Under the pieces are notes generated by a model. It was not told where the DNA came from and did not search any database. It saw only the letters and a list, made by a program, of their open reading frames with translations. DNA of 64,000 bases from assembly GCA_045541915.1 (NCBI GenBank), contig JAZQJZ010000034.1:57512-121511 (forward strand), written 5' to 3'. A program made the position numbers and the translations under genes. Each line of letters starts with the position of its first letter. The first letter of the stretch is position 1. Shown here piece by piece: positions 9,299-17,379 of this stretch. Source of the DNA: RGIG5579 sp045541915. GTDB taxonomy: Bacteria > Bacillota > Clostridia > Oscillospirales > SIG627.

Positions 9299-10129
9299 TT
9301 ACAGAACATATTTTTCAAATGCAGCTGCCAAACCGTCTTCCATATTTAAAAGAGTCACGTCGTCTGCAACTTTTTTGACGTCATCGGGAGCATTCCCCAT
9401 TGCAACGCCTACACCGCAGGCCTTCAGAATATCCACATCGCTGGAGCTATCACCAATGGCCATCGTCTCTTCATAAGTAACATCCAATTTCTCCAAAATG
9501 GCATCAGTGGCACGAAGTTTAGAAAGAGTAATATGAGAAAATTCCAGATTGCGTCCGGCACCGGGGTGGGTGTGCAGGACAAATCCGGTATCAGTCACAG
9601 CCCGATACACCTCCTCCTGAAGGTGCTCGGGAATGCCGTAAATATTCATTTTCTCTACCCGAATATTGTTTTTCAGGAAATATTCGGACGGCTTTTCCAC
9701 CGCGGTGTAACAGCGATCGCGCACATACCAAATATGATGCTCGGGAACAAGGGACCAATCCAGATTGTCAACCACTGCCTTTTCCAAAAACACTGTGCCG
9801 TCAGCAGCAACTTCATTATAAAGTCCCTTTCCCTCCAAAAGCTTCATCAGCTGGGATGACATCTCGGCAGAGAAACGATCTTCATAAACATTCTCTTCAC
9901 GAACCAGATCATATGCTCTGGCACCGTGGCTTGTGACAAAATAACGAAGTCCCTCCTGGGTTAGAAGCTGAGGAGGAAGCATATCGTAAACCCGTCCAGT
10001 GCAAGGGATTACGTGAACACCTTTTTTCAAAGCTGCTTGAATGGCTCTCATATTTCGAACGGAAACGGCCACCTGACTTTTGCCCAGAAGGGTTCCATCC
10101 ATATCCATCAAAACGGCACGGATTTTCAT
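9299..10129 (-). CDS. Cof-type HAD phosphatase (class IIB)
   Basis: 276 residues. Motif I is DMDGTLLGKS (D9, D11), motif II CTGR, and motif IV AIGDSSSDVDILKACGVGVAMGNA, the signature of the Cof/YbiV class with an inserted C2 cap. Members dephosphorylate sugar phosphates, PLP or nucleotides with broad specificity. It is the first gene of a three-gene minus-strand operon behind a good promoter (10172-10200). The ATG at 10129 is preceded by a GAGAG-type SD. Confidence 0.88.
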   Translation of the reverse strand: MKIRAVLMDMDGTLLGKSQVAVSVRNMRAIQAALKKGVHVIPCTGRVYDMLPPQLLTQEGLRYFVTSHGARAYDLVREENVYEDRFSAEMSSQLMKLLEGKGLYNEVAADGTVFLEKAVVDNLDWSLVPEHHIWYVRDRCYTAVEKPSEYFLKNNIRVEKMNIYGIPEHLQEEVYRAVTDTGFVLHTHPGAGRNLEFSHITLSKLRATDAILEKLDVTYEETMAIGDSSSDVDILKACGVGVAMGNAPDDVKKVADDVTLLNMEDGLAAAFEKYVL

Positions 10130-10171
10130 GTTAGAATCTCTCTTTCTATGCTAGATTATTTTTCTAACGGC

Positions 10172-10200
10172 ATTGTATCATACGAAAAAATAAGAAACAA
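10172..10200 (-). promoter_or_regulatory. Promoter of the HAD/2H operon
   Basis: TTGTTT and TACAAT with a 17-bp spacer on the minus strand, ~42 bp upstream of the Cof-type phosphatase start. Confidence 0.6.
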
Positions 10201-10260
10201 GAGATCCTAAAATTGCATCACTTTTCGCAATCAAAAACAGAAAATAACTCCCAAATTGCA

Positions 10261-10289
10261 AAAAGGCTATGCCTAAAGCATAGCCTTTT
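10261..10289 (-). terminator. Terminator after the PspC peptide
   Basis: 12-bp perfect stem AAAAGGCTATGC / GCATAGCCTTTT with a 5-base loop; U-rich on the minus-strand exit. Confidence 0.8.
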
Positions 10290-10299
10290 CATTTTTACT

Positions 10300-10494
10300 C
10301 TATTGAATATCGGGTTTTCTGGGGATGATCAGTGCTGCAATGATATAGGCCAGAACGCCGCTGCCGCCCAAGAAGCAAAACAGAACCCAGGCAAGACGAA
10401 CCAAGGTGGGATCCAGATTGAAATATTCACCCAGGCCGGCGCAAACACCGTCCAATTTTTTATCTGTCGCAGATTTATAAAGTCTTTTTTCCAT
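10300..10494 (-). CDS. Stand-alone PspC-domain membrane peptide
   Basis: 64 residues that are essentially one PspC domain: MEKRLYKSATDKKLDGVCAGLGEYF, then a hydrophobic helix (residues ~35-58) and a charged tail. PspC proteins sit in the inner membrane and take part in envelope-stress responses; single-domain forms are common in Firmicutes and of undefined role. The start at 10494 is chosen because AGGAGGTG lies just upstream; the longer open frame to 10563 runs back through the promoter. It is monocistronic, between its own promoter and terminator. Confidence 0.85.
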   Translation of the reverse strand: MEKRLYKSATDKKLDGVCAGLGEYFNLDPTLVRLAWVLFCFLGGSGVLAYIIAALIIPRKPDIQ

Positions 10495-10534
10495 TGTGTC
10501 ACCTCCTAAAATGCGTATCAATATCACTACTATT

Positions 10535-10563
10535 AGTATAGCTTTGTTCTCTTTTGGTGTCAA
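10535..10563 (-). promoter_or_regulatory. Consensus promoter of the PspC gene
   Basis: TTGACA and TATACT separated by 17 bp on the minus strand, ~40 bp from the start codon: a perfect -35 and a one-mismatch -10. Confidence 0.8.
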
Positions 10564-10598
10564 GAGTCGAAACTTGACGAAAAAGGGAAAGGGCTTTT

Positions 10599-11003
10599 TC
10601 AGACCTTTCGAAATCCGGTAATATTCACTTCAGCCACAGCCGTTCCAAGATCATCGGTGATATCCACTCGATAATAATTTGTATTTCGCCCTTCTTTGAT
10701 GCAGTGTGCTTCTGCGATCAGTTTTGTCCCGCGCACGGAAGACAGATAGGTGATATTGGAGCTTAAAGAAACACACCCCATCTGCTGACGATTGGAGGCG
10801 TTTGCGAAGGCAAAATCGGCCAAAACAAAATGTACTCCGCCCATCACAGCCCCAACTGCATTCTTATGAATCGCGCCAAGCTCTATACTGCACTTGGCAT
10901 AGCGGTCTCCGATCTTCTCAATAACAGCTCCGTTTTCTGTGGCAAAACGATCCTTTGCAAAAAACGCTCTTACCTCGTCCAGTGTTTCCAGTTTCATTTT
11001 CAT
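10599..11003 (-). CDS. PaaI-type hotdog thioesterase
   Basis: 134-residue single hotdog domain. The central helix region carries the GAVMGGVHFVLADFAFA motif of the PaaI/YbgC-like acyl-CoA thioesterases, and the C-terminal strands (RNTNYYRVDITDDLGTAVAEVNITGF) fit the family. It hydrolyses aromatic or short acyl-CoA thioesters; the exact substrate is unknown. It begins 7 bp after the acyltransferase stop and is probably cotranscribed with it. An alternative start two codons in (MKLET) is possible. Confidence 0.85.
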   Translation of the reverse strand: MKMKLETLDEVRAFFAKDRFATENGAVIEKIGDRYAKCSIELGAIHKNAVGAVMGGVHFVLADFAFANASNRQQMGCVSLSSNITYLSSVRGTKLIAEAHCIKEGRNTNYYRVDITDDLGTAVAEVNITGFRKV

Positions 11004-11010
11004 TACCGTC

Positions 11011-12015
11011 CTAAATATGCCTCTCTTTAAAAAAACATTTTGTTTTATTTTGCAGCCATTTTGTCAAAGGAGATTCCACAATATAAAATAGAAGCCCAAG
11101 ACCAACGCTGATGGTCATACAGATCAAAAGCTGTAATTTTCGATTGGAAACCCCCTGATATACAAAGGGACTAAAGCAATAGTAATATAGCATTTGTGCC
11201 AGAAAAATATGATAAGACGCTTTCCCGACCCATTCCAAAGGAGAAAAGCAAGGTTTAATTTTGCAGATAACAATCCAAGCAAACGGCACAGCGTACATAG
11301 ACGCAATAAAGCACGTTCCGGTCCAATCCTTCACAAAAAGCGGTTTGTATCCTCCATATGAATAGGAGAAAATAAAGCTCGCCCCCACAAAAAGCATGGT
11401 AATCCAATATTTTGTGCTCCATCTCTTCCCGGTGGCAAGAAATGAGCCTGCAGCTAAAACAAAAATATACCGGAACATCAAAAGGCGATAACTCTCTGTA
11501 GGAATGAGGTATGCCACATGCAAAACTTCGTATGCTGCGTTTATGAAAAAACACAAGAAAAGACCTTTTTCTTCAAAACGCTTGATCGCTGCGTGGATCA
11601 GAGGCAAAACAAAAACTGTTTGTACCATAACGGGATAATAATATGCACCCTGCCCTCTCCCACCTTGAAGAAAGGTGAAAAAAATGGGATATTCAATGGT
11701 TTGATGCTGATAATAATCCCATAAAAGTGTAACAGCATAGGTCAAAAGAACCGGCACCGTGAGGCGAATCAGCTTGCTACACAAAACACTGGGGCGATAA
11801 GCCTGCGAAAGCACAGTTGATGCCCTTTGATCGCTGACTTTGGTATAAATATATCCGGATAAAATCATAAAAACCGGAACTGCCATATCGACCCAAAAAG
11901 GAAACAAAAATTTCTTGACTTGCTCCCCTGTCCACTGAAAATGTGTAAAGCAAACAAGCAAAATACAAATTCCCTTTAAAAAATCCACGGTTCTTTCTCT
12001 TTGATCCGTTTTCAT
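11011..12015 (-). CDS. Acyltransferase 3 family membrane protein
   Basis: 334-residue polytopic membrane protein of the acyltransferase-3 (OafA/NolL-like) family. The N-terminal RTVDFLKGICILLVCFTHFQW holds the family's helix-1 RxxxxLRG-like block and conserved His. It is followed by MAVPVFMILSGYIY and about ten hydrophobic segments, ending in a Lys/Arg-rich cytoplasmic tail. Such proteins O-acetylate extracellular glycans, peptidoglycan or teichoic acids; the acceptor is unknown here. The start chosen is the ATG at 12015. A TTG four codons upstream is in frame but lacks a better SD. Confidence 0.82.
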   Translation of the reverse strand: MKTDQRERTVDFLKGICILLVCFTHFQWTGEQVKKFLFPFWVDMAVPVFMILSGYIYTKVSDQRASTVLSQAYRPSVLCSKLIRLTVPVLLTYAVTLLWDYYQHQTIEYPIFFTFLQGGRGQGAYYYPVMVQTVFVLPLIHAAIKRFEEKGLFLCFFINAAYEVLHVAYLIPTESYRLLMFRYIFVLAAGSFLATGKRWSTKYWITMLFVGASFIFSYSYGGYKPLFVKDWTGTCFIASMYAVPFAWIVICKIKPCFSPLEWVGKASYHIFLAQMLYYYCFSPFVYQGVSNRKLQLLICMTISVGLGLLFYIVESPLTKWLQNKTKCFFKERHI

Positions 12016-12066
12016 AGTCCATCCCAATCACTGAAAATATTATTCTTATACACCAAAATTCGGCAT

Positions 12067-12095
12067 ATTATATCACCGGTGAAACAAATTTGCAA
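12067..12095 (-). promoter_or_regulatory. Promoter of the acyltransferase/thioesterase unit, with a palindrome in the spacer
   Basis: TTGCAA and TATAAT with a 17-bp spacer on the minus strand. The spacer contains the perfect 10-bp palindrome TCACCGGTGA at 12073-12082, right beside the -10, a usual operator position. Confidence 0.65.
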
Positions 12096-12119
12096 CAAAA
12101 AGATTTTAACGGCAATTTG

Positions 12120-12677
12120 TCACTTCAGTTTTTTTCCGTCAGAGAAAGCACGCCCTACCTTTTCACCAAGTTTGATATAGTAATGATGCACAGGATCGTA
12201 GGTAATGGCCTCAAGCTTTTCAGGATCGATCAGGCCATCCTGGCCAAGTACCGATTCTGCGGCGCTGACATTTACAATTTCACCAATGCAGATACCATCT
12301 TCGTTAAACTTCAAAAGCTTACATTCGATCGTCATAGGAAATTCCTGGATTACAGGAGCATTAACAAACAAAGAACGCTCCGTTGTCAAACCGGCCTTCG
12401 CCATCTTATCGGGAATTTGATTGCCGGAAACGATTCCAACATAATCAGCCTCTATTACGTGCCGAGAATCCGCGATGCTGACGGTAAAAGCCCCGCTTTC
12501 GATGATATTCTTGGTGGTTTTATGATCCTCTGCTAAACAAACCATAATTTGATTGGTGTCATAAACACCTCCCCAAGCTGCATTCATGCAGCAAGGATTT
12601 CCGTTTTTGTCAAAAGAAGCAACAATCAACACCGGCATGGGATAAACCCAGGTTTTATTTCCAAAGTTTTTACGCAT
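12120..12677 (-). CDS. Flavin reductase-domain protein (flavoredoxin-like)
   Basis: 185 residues of the flavin_reduct / FMN-binding split-barrel family. Signatures are the N-terminal VYPMPVLIVASFDKNGNPCCMNAAWGG, in which the PxPV and the Asn-Ala-Ala-Trp block bind FMN, and the central SGAFTVSI. Members act as NAD(P)H:flavin reductases or as electron-transfer flavoredoxins in anaerobes. The start follows AGGGGACAAA. It lies 40 bp downstream of the metallophosphatase and may share its transcript. A small-molecule substrate or electron partner cannot be named. Confidence 0.82.
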   Translation of the reverse strand: MRKNFGNKTWVYPMPVLIVASFDKNGNPCCMNAAWGGVYDTNQIMVCLAEDHKTTKNIIESGAFTVSIADSRHVIEADYVGIVSGNQIPDKMAKAGLTTERSLFVNAPVIQEFPMTIECKLLKFNEDGICIGEIVNVSAAESVLGQDGLIDPEKLEAITYDPVHHYYIKLGEKVGRAFSDGKKLK

Positions 12678-12717
12678 TTTGTCCCCTATCCTTTCAAGAG
12701 TAAATCTCTATATTTAA

Positions 12718-13458
12718 TTAACATGAAGCTTTCATGTCCGGAAGCAGATGATCCTCCAACACCAGCACATTGATCTGTTTTGTTTTATCGGTACCGGCAT
12801 CGATGGCGATGATGCCATTGCCATAAAAAATGGAACAGTCCTTTGGATCCCGACCTGCATCAAATGCACAGGCCTTCCAGGTTGGCACATGGCCTAAAAC
12901 CAAGGTTTTATCTTCAAGCGGTCTTTGTCCTGTGTATTGATCGGGCCACCTGACGCATCGCGCTTTTTTCCAAGATTCTTGATCGACATTTTGACGCGTT
13001 TTTTCCGTCCGGCCCTTCTCAGGCAGCCAGGCATGAACAAAAACATAATGTTCGGTTTCATAAAAATCTAAGGTTTCTTCCACAAATTCGCAAATTCGGT
13101 CAACAATGCGGGTCTTGCCGGAAAAGTCGATGGAATCGTCCACAGGATCAATGCAGTATCTCCCGAAAAAGTTTTCCAATGTGCGCAAGGTACCGTTGAT
13201 GTAATGATGGGGCAAAAGTTTTCCGGTTTGGAATAATTTTAGTAGCATATCCTCATGATTTCCACGGAGTAACACCTTGCGCGGAAGTCTCTCGAAGTAT
13301 CGCAAAACCTCCACATTTTCATCACCGCGGTCAAAATAATCGCCGCAGCAAATCAAAAGATGCTCTTCGTTATTCTGGTCAAAGCCAGCTTTTTCCAGAG
13401 ATTCCTTTAGGATTGAACAGTATCCATGAATATCTGATACTACAAAGAGTTTCTTCAT
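12718..13458 (-). CDS. Calcineurin-like serine/threonine protein phosphatase
   Basis: 246-residue metallophosphoesterase of the PPP/bacteriophage-lambda phosphatase type. Metal-site motifs are in order: SDIHGY (residues 8-13), GDYFDRGDEN and LRGNHEDMLL, with later His residues in VFVHAWLP and GHVPTW. It may dephosphorylate phosphoproteins or diadenosine polyphosphates (ApaH-like). The ATG follows GGGAGGAGCCT. It has its own -10 at 13489-13494. This is the last ordinary gene before the A+T-rich island. Confidence 0.88.
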   Translation of the reverse strand: MKKLFVVSDIHGYCSILKESLEKAGFDQNNEEHLLICCGDYFDRGDENVEVLRYFERLPRKVLLRGNHEDMLLKLFQTGKLLPHHYINGTLRTLENFFGRYCIDPVDDSIDFSGKTRIVDRICEFVEETLDFYETEHYVFVHAWLPEKGRTEKTRQNVDQESWKKARCVRWPDQYTGQRPLEDKTLVLGHVPTWKACAFDAGRDPKDCSIFYGNGIIAIDAGTDKTKQINVLVLEDHLLPDMKASC

Positions 13459-13488
13459 AGGCTCCTCCCATATATCATAACCAAAGGT

Positions 13489-13517
13489 ATTATATCACAG
13501 ATCAAGCGTATTTTCCA
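13489..13517 (-). promoter_or_regulatory. Promoter of the metallophosphatase gene
   Basis: TATAAT at 13489-13494 with TGGAAA 17 bp upstream on the minus strand: a perfect -10 and a weak -35. Confidence 0.5.
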
Positions 13518-13642
13518 CCCATAAATGAAGAGGAATTTTATATTGAACTGTTTAAAAAATGGTCGCCTCTTATCAAGCACATCGCAATGCTAGATCATCA
13601 AATCGATGGAGGGGGTAATACGTCCCGACTGAGTTAACAGTA
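13500..13642 (+). pseudogene. Possible protein remnant without a start codon
   Basis: A plus-strand frame reads ITDQAYFPPINEEEFYIELF, then KKWSPLIKHIAMLDHQID and a stop near 13639. Composition is protein-like, but there is no start codon with an SD, and upstream it runs into the divergent phosphatase promoter. It is followed by a GGGTGGTGT hairpin. It may be the tail of a gene truncated when the island formed; I do not recognise the family. Confidence 0.25.
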
Positions 13643-13678
13643 ACACCACCCCAAGCAGTTTCTTCGGGTGGTGTCATT
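13643..13678 (+). terminator. Hairpin, possible terminator
   Basis: 9-bp stem ACACCACCC / GGGTGGTGT with a 14-base loop, then CATTTT. The U-tract is short, so terminator strength is uncertain. Confidence 0.4.
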
Positions 13679-13715
13679 TTATGAGCAGATCAATGTAGCC
13701 TTTTTTGAATTTTTT

Positions 13716-13814
13716 TCATTCAGCTTTCTTCTCTTCCGGCTCCACTTGCATTGCTTCACACAACACATTTAGCTCACCGAATAAATCAGCAAATATTTTC
13801 ATTTTTTCCATCAT
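13716..13814 (-). CDS. Small hypothetical protein (32 aa)
   Basis: Short frame MMEKMKIFADLFGELNVLCE followed by an acidic/basic tail, with a good SD (AGGAG, five bases before the ATG). It starts 37 bp after the stop of the 156-residue orphan gene and probably shares its transcript. A longer in-frame extension upstream has no SD. The predicted short amphipathic helix cannot be assigned a function. Confidence 0.4.
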   Translation of the reverse strand: MMEKMKIFADLFGELNVLCEAMQVEPEEKKAE

Positions 13815-13851
13815 AATTTCTCCTAAGAATTGTTTCATTTTTTGAGTCTGA

Positions 13852-14322
13852 TTAGAAAAGATTGCCACCAATGTATCCGCTTTCCTTGTCCAACAGACCC
13901 TCATCTTCTAGCAGCGCGTGCAATTTTGCGCGTTCATTGGCAGGTAGATGCCAAAATTGAGCATAATCCAACTCAATGGTCGAATGAATCTCCATAAACA
14001 GACGCAAATCATCCAGCATTTCACTGTATGCCGCATTCAAAATGCGCCGGTGACGATGAAGATGACGTCCGCGACTGATTCCATATAGCAATGCATACAC
14101 AAAGAGCCCGAACATACGGCATTTATTACCGTTATCCTCCAAAATACAACCCCGAGCACGAGAAAGCGCACTCTGACTTATCTCATGGGATAACGCATTT
14201 AGTGTAATCAGGTACTGTTCTGCCACTCTTACGCCATCGGTATACGCATTCTTTAGATGATCGCCGATCAGATCCGAAAAATTCTCTTGTAATTCCGTCA
14301 GGTTCGCAATGTAATCATGCAT
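13852..14322 (-). CDS. Orphan hypothetical protein, possibly N-terminally truncated
   Basis: 156 residues, mainly alpha-helical, rich in Leu, Arg and His (SRGRHLHRHRRI near residue 85); no signal peptide and no recognised motif. The first ATG (14322) has no clear SD. The frame stays open and protein-like for another ~25 codons upstream (FADARAISERHRETM) until a stop at 14398-14400, so either a non-ATG start or loss of the 5' end is possible. Two operator-like palindromes lie 100-140 bp upstream. I do not recognise the family. Confidence 0.5.
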   Translation of the reverse strand: MHDYIANLTELQENFSDLIGDHLKNAYTDGVRVAEQYLITLNALSHEISQSALSRARGCILEDNGNKCRMFGLFVYALLYGISRGRHLHRHRRILNAAYSEMLDDLRLFMEIHSTIELDYAQFWHLPANERAKLHALLEDEGLLDKESGYIGGNLF

Positions 14323-14422
14323 GGTTTCTCGATGACGCTCACTGATTGCTCTCGCATCGGCAAAACCCAGTGGTGACAGCGATAATACGTATGAAGATCA
14401 ATATTTGCGTTATGCCATAAGA

Positions 14423-14461
14423 TATCACTTTACTGATACTAAAAATATCACCTAAGTGATA
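14423..14461. promoter_or_regulatory. Two TATCAC-N4-GTGATA palindromes (operator pair)
   Basis: TATCAC-CTAA-GTGATA at 14446-14461 is a perfect inverted repeat. TATCAC-TTTA-CTGATA at 14423-14438 matches with one change. The copies are 23 bp apart (about two helical turns), typical of dimeric repressor sites, upstream of the orphan gene. Confidence 0.5.
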
Positions 14462-14512
14462 CTTAAATGCAACAATTTTAAAACAACAGATATTTTACTG
14501 CAAAAAGACACA

Positions 14513-14549
14513 AAAAAAGATATGCAGAGTTTTTCTGCATATCTTTTTT
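14513..14549 (-). terminator. Terminator of the sigma-factor operon
   Basis: 15-bp perfect stem (AAAAAAGATATGCAG / CTGCATATCTTTTTT) with a 7-base loop, immediately after the last gene of the operon. Confidence 0.85.
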
Positions 14550-14551
14550 GC

Positions 14552-15613
14552 TTAATTCTGTTGATAAACTGTGCCCTCATAAACACTATCAAGTCTGAGC
14601 GAACCGTCTTCTTCATTGAAAACTACACGAACATCATAGTTCCACCAACCAAGGTCAACATTGGTTTTGAGATTATACTCGTTTTCTTTGTCCTCGTTTC
14701 TGGTGCAAACAACATCAGAATCCAAAACAGTTTCGCCGTTATCGCTCTTAACTGTGATATGACCTGTCGTATTATACAAGAAACCTTTAACCAGAGTTAC
14801 GGTGTAGTTGTTACCGCCGTTGCTGCCGGTCCAAGTTGTATCCTTGGCAAGTTCGTAGGTGTTAAGCTCATCAAAGGTATAGTTCACAACTGACCACTCT
14901 TTTGTGTCTGTATTCTTTTCATAATACACAGTAAGAGTGCCTTCCTGAATCAACCCGTTTTTCACTCCGCTTTGCGATTTGTTATAAACCTTGCTTTTGG
15001 TCTTTTCGTATTGGTCTATCTCTTCGCCAATAAACGACTTGTACTCTTCACCAAGATTTTGCTCGGTCACATATTCATTCCAAAGTGCTTTATGGTCAAA
15101 GTTTTCTTTTTTTATAAAATCCGGATGGAGCGAAGGGAAAATCACATATAACAACACTTGCAACAAGGTAATGGCAATAACGACTATGGTTGCAATCTTA
15201 ACCAGTTTTTTAGTAATATCAATGTGCTTTTCATTATTAGTAAAAATTCTGATTAAATCATAAACAATAGGTTTTACAACCAAGTGTAACAAAGCAATAA
15301 AACCAATTACTCCGCCTGCCCATCCGTAATCAGGAAAAATCCAACCAATAACAAGTGCGGGGATTAGCGGGAGCATAATCATAAATATTGCCCCAAATAT
15401 ATTTTCAAAGGCAAATGCTTTAAGCGACATAACCCTTTCTTTTGGTTCATCATCAAAGGGTGTTTCTTCGCTTTGGATTTCAGTTCCCAAACCTATCGCT
15501 CTTAGCAGATATATGATGATTACACCGGCCCATATTGTTTGAAATATAGCCGAACTGACAACAAACAAAATTGCTTGCCATATCAGTCGCTTAATCGCTT
15601 GTTTCCGTACCAT
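14552..15613 (-). CDS. Hypothetical membrane protein with large extracytoplasmic domain
   Basis: 353 residues. Four hydrophobic helices (about residues 11-38, 70-92, 98-118 and 137-160) are followed by a ~190-residue soluble C-terminal part rich in Thr, Asn and Tyr that should lie outside the cell. That domain looks all-beta (alternating GTLTVYYEKN, YTVTLVKGFL, GHITVKSDNG). No family is recognised. It is the last gene of the operon headed by the membrane-tethered sigma factor, 24 bp after the lipoprotein gene, with SD GAGGAG. More A+T-rich than the flanking core genes. Confidence 0.7.
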   Translation of the reverse strand: MVRKQAIKRLIWQAILFVVSSAIFQTIWAGVIIIYLLRAIGLGTEIQSEETPFDDEPKERVMSLKAFAFENIFGAIFMIMLPLIPALVIGWIFPDYGWAGGVIGFIALLHLVVKPIVYDLIRIFTNNEKHIDITKKLVKIATIVVIAITLLQVLLYVIFPSLHPDFIKKENFDHKALWNEYVTEQNLGEEYKSFIGEEIDQYEKTKSKVYNKSQSGVKNGLIQEGTLTVYYEKNTDTKEWSVVNYTFDELNTYELAKDTTWTGSNGGNNYTVTLVKGFLYNTTGHITVKSDNGETVLDSDVVCTRNEDKENEYNLKTNVDLGWWNYDVRVVFNEEDGSLRLDSVYEGTVYQQN

Positions 15614-15637
15614 AATCCAAACTCCTCAATAAAAACC

Positions 15638-16639
15638 TTATTTTGATATTGCACTCCAATCCCAATCCGTGATTTCCACGGTAAAGGTATCATCCGGTTC
15701 ACCAGACAGGCCTCTTGAATTCATATCCATCAAAACGATTTCTGTTTCAAGAGAAACTGCCTTTACAGGGAGTATAAAGCCATAATCAAAATATGGTGTC
15801 TTATCCATCCAATAGGTGTAGTATCCCGCTTGTTTGGCCATAACATCAAAGCTCTTCGAATGAAGGTCATCTTCATCCTTAGTATCATAGTCACCAGTAA
15901 GCTTCATTTTTGTAAATTCAATACTGCATCTTTGGTCAGTTGTATTTTCTACGTAGAATCTGATATAGCCAATTTCATTATCTACCCAACCTGTGTTTTG
16001 CAACACAATCTTAATGCCGTTCTTTTCATAAACGGTTTTTCCTTCGGTGTAGTTGACCTGTTCGCCTTTTTCAGTGGTTTCAAAGGTGATAGATTCAAAG
16101 TAATTCTGTTCGGTATCGCCCTGTGCTTTTGCCCAGAAGTAAACCTTGCCGTTGAAAATTTTTGAAATGCCACTTTCGGATAACATAGTATTCGAGAACT
16201 GAAAACTTTCTTCGTCAGTTTCACCCACTTCAATTTCGGTGTGATAAGAATTGTCCATTGTTAAACCGTTCAAATCAATGCCCTGAACCTCAAAAAACAA
16301 TTTTTTGTTCGATTTGTTTTCAATCTTCAAAGTCAAACTTGCTCCGGCAAGTCTGTCGCCAGTCTTTTCCCAACTGCTAAATGCATAAATGTAAACTTTT
16401 ACGATTTCATTTTCGAATGTTGTGGAAGATTTGAGTTCTGTTTTACCACCAAGATACTCAGGGCGAATGATAGTTCCATCATCATTCACAAACTTAGGGG
16501 TCTCATTTTTGTTGGTGTTAGCCTCAGTGGATACACCAGTGTCAGAATCGCCAGAACCCGCAGGGGTGTCATTACCACCGCAAGCACACAAACTAAACAC
16601 CATAATTAAGCACAATGCCATACATAATAATTTTTTCAT
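15638..16639 (-). CDS. Hypothetical lipoprotein
   Basis: 333 residues with a type II signal peptide: KK at residues 2-3, a hydrophobic core and lipobox LCAC with Cys20 as the lipidation site. A Gly/Ser/Asp/Thr linker runs to about residue 45. The mature part appears to hold two related beta-sandwich repeats (about 60-190 and 195-330), each with a pattern like LTLKIENKS...F or IRFYVENTT...C. It resembles Firmicute stress/antibiotic-response lipoproteins with Ig-like DUF domains, but I cannot name a family. Fourth gene of the sigma operon, SD AAGGAG. Confidence 0.72.
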   Translation of the reverse strand: MKKLLCMALCLIMVFSLCACGGNDTPAGSGDSDTGVSTEANTNKNETPKFVNDDGTIIRPEYLGGKTELKSSTTFENEIVKVYIYAFSSWEKTGDRLAGASLTLKIENKSNKKLFFEVQGIDLNGLTMDNSYHTEIEVGETDEESFQFSNTMLSESGISKIFNGKVYFWAKAQGDTEQNYFESITFETTEKGEQVNYTEGKTVYEKNGIKIVLQNTGWVDNEIGYIRFYVENTTDQRCSIEFTKMKLTGDYDTKDEDDLHSKSFDVMAKQAGYYTYWMDKTPYFDYGFILPVKAVSLETEIVLMDMNSRGLSGEPDDTFTVEITDWDWSAISK

Positions 16640-16652
16640 TTTCCTTATCTCC

Positions 16653-17330
16653 TTAAATCTTATTGATTTTTACGATGGGTAAATCAGAACCAATTAACCG
16701 CTTAAATTCTTCCAATTGATATACAAGTTTTTTCTCCGCAGACTTCTGATAACCAAATCCAAATCCAGCACCTGAATCCGCAGTTCTTGCAATACAAGGT
16801 TTATATGTCATAACGGTTTCATCATTCAGGCGAATTGCAAACGAGTAAATCTTATGGAACAAACCATCAAATTTGCCAGACCCCATTTTTGCATACTCAA
16901 TCTTGGTAATATCGTTTTTGTCAAAGCAACTCGCATTCGAACTATCAGATGACTCTCCCTTACCAAATCCTGTACCACATTCACAAACATTAAAGAACCC
17001 ATTGCTGTTGTAGGTAAAAAATGTTCCCATTTTATCTAGTTGCTGACCGCCGCATTTTTCAATTTGTTTTGCCTTTTCTTCAACATAAATCTCATACAGT
17101 TTGGCGATATCGTTTTCCGTGTATTTTGATTTTGTTGCCTTTTTCATATTTTCGAACTTAGTCAAAAATCTTTCCTTGTTTTCCTTAACCTTACCCTTGT
17201 ACTTTTTGTAGCATTTCGGGCAACAGGTAAGGGATTTGAATGTTCCTACATCAAGTTCGCAATCATCGCCACTGAAAATTCCTTTTGTAACCTCTTGTCC
17301 GCAGAAAGGGCAATTTACAATCTTTGCCAT
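16653..17330 (-). CDS. Zinc-ribbon protein of unknown function
   Basis: 225 residues, cytoplasmic. The N-terminal zinc ribbon has C7-x2-C10 in NCPFCGQE and a second knuckle in TCCPKCYKKY. A Lys/Glu-rich helical segment follows (about 40-100), then a C-terminal globular domain with FHKIYSFAIRLNDETVMTYK, reminiscent of small PH-like or DUF4428-type domains (weak resemblance). The ATG at 17330 has GGAGG eight bases upstream; the ATG two codons earlier is too close to that SD. It sits between the 37-codon ORF and the lipoprotein gene in the sigma operon. Confidence 0.68.
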   Translation of the reverse strand: MAKIVNCPFCGQEVTKGIFSGDDCELDVGTFKSLTCCPKCYKKYKGKVKENKERFLTKFENMKKATKSKYTENDIAKLYEIYVEEKAKQIEKCGGQQLDKMGTFFTYNSNGFFNVCECGTGFGKGESSDSSNASCFDKNDITKIEYAKMGSGKFDGLFHKIYSFAIRLNDETVMTYKPCIARTADSGAGFGFGYQKSAEKKLVYQLEEFKRLIGSDLPIVKINKI

Positions 17331-17379
17331 AATCATTTCCTCCATTTTTACCATAAGAATTTTTTTGCTTTTCGGCACT

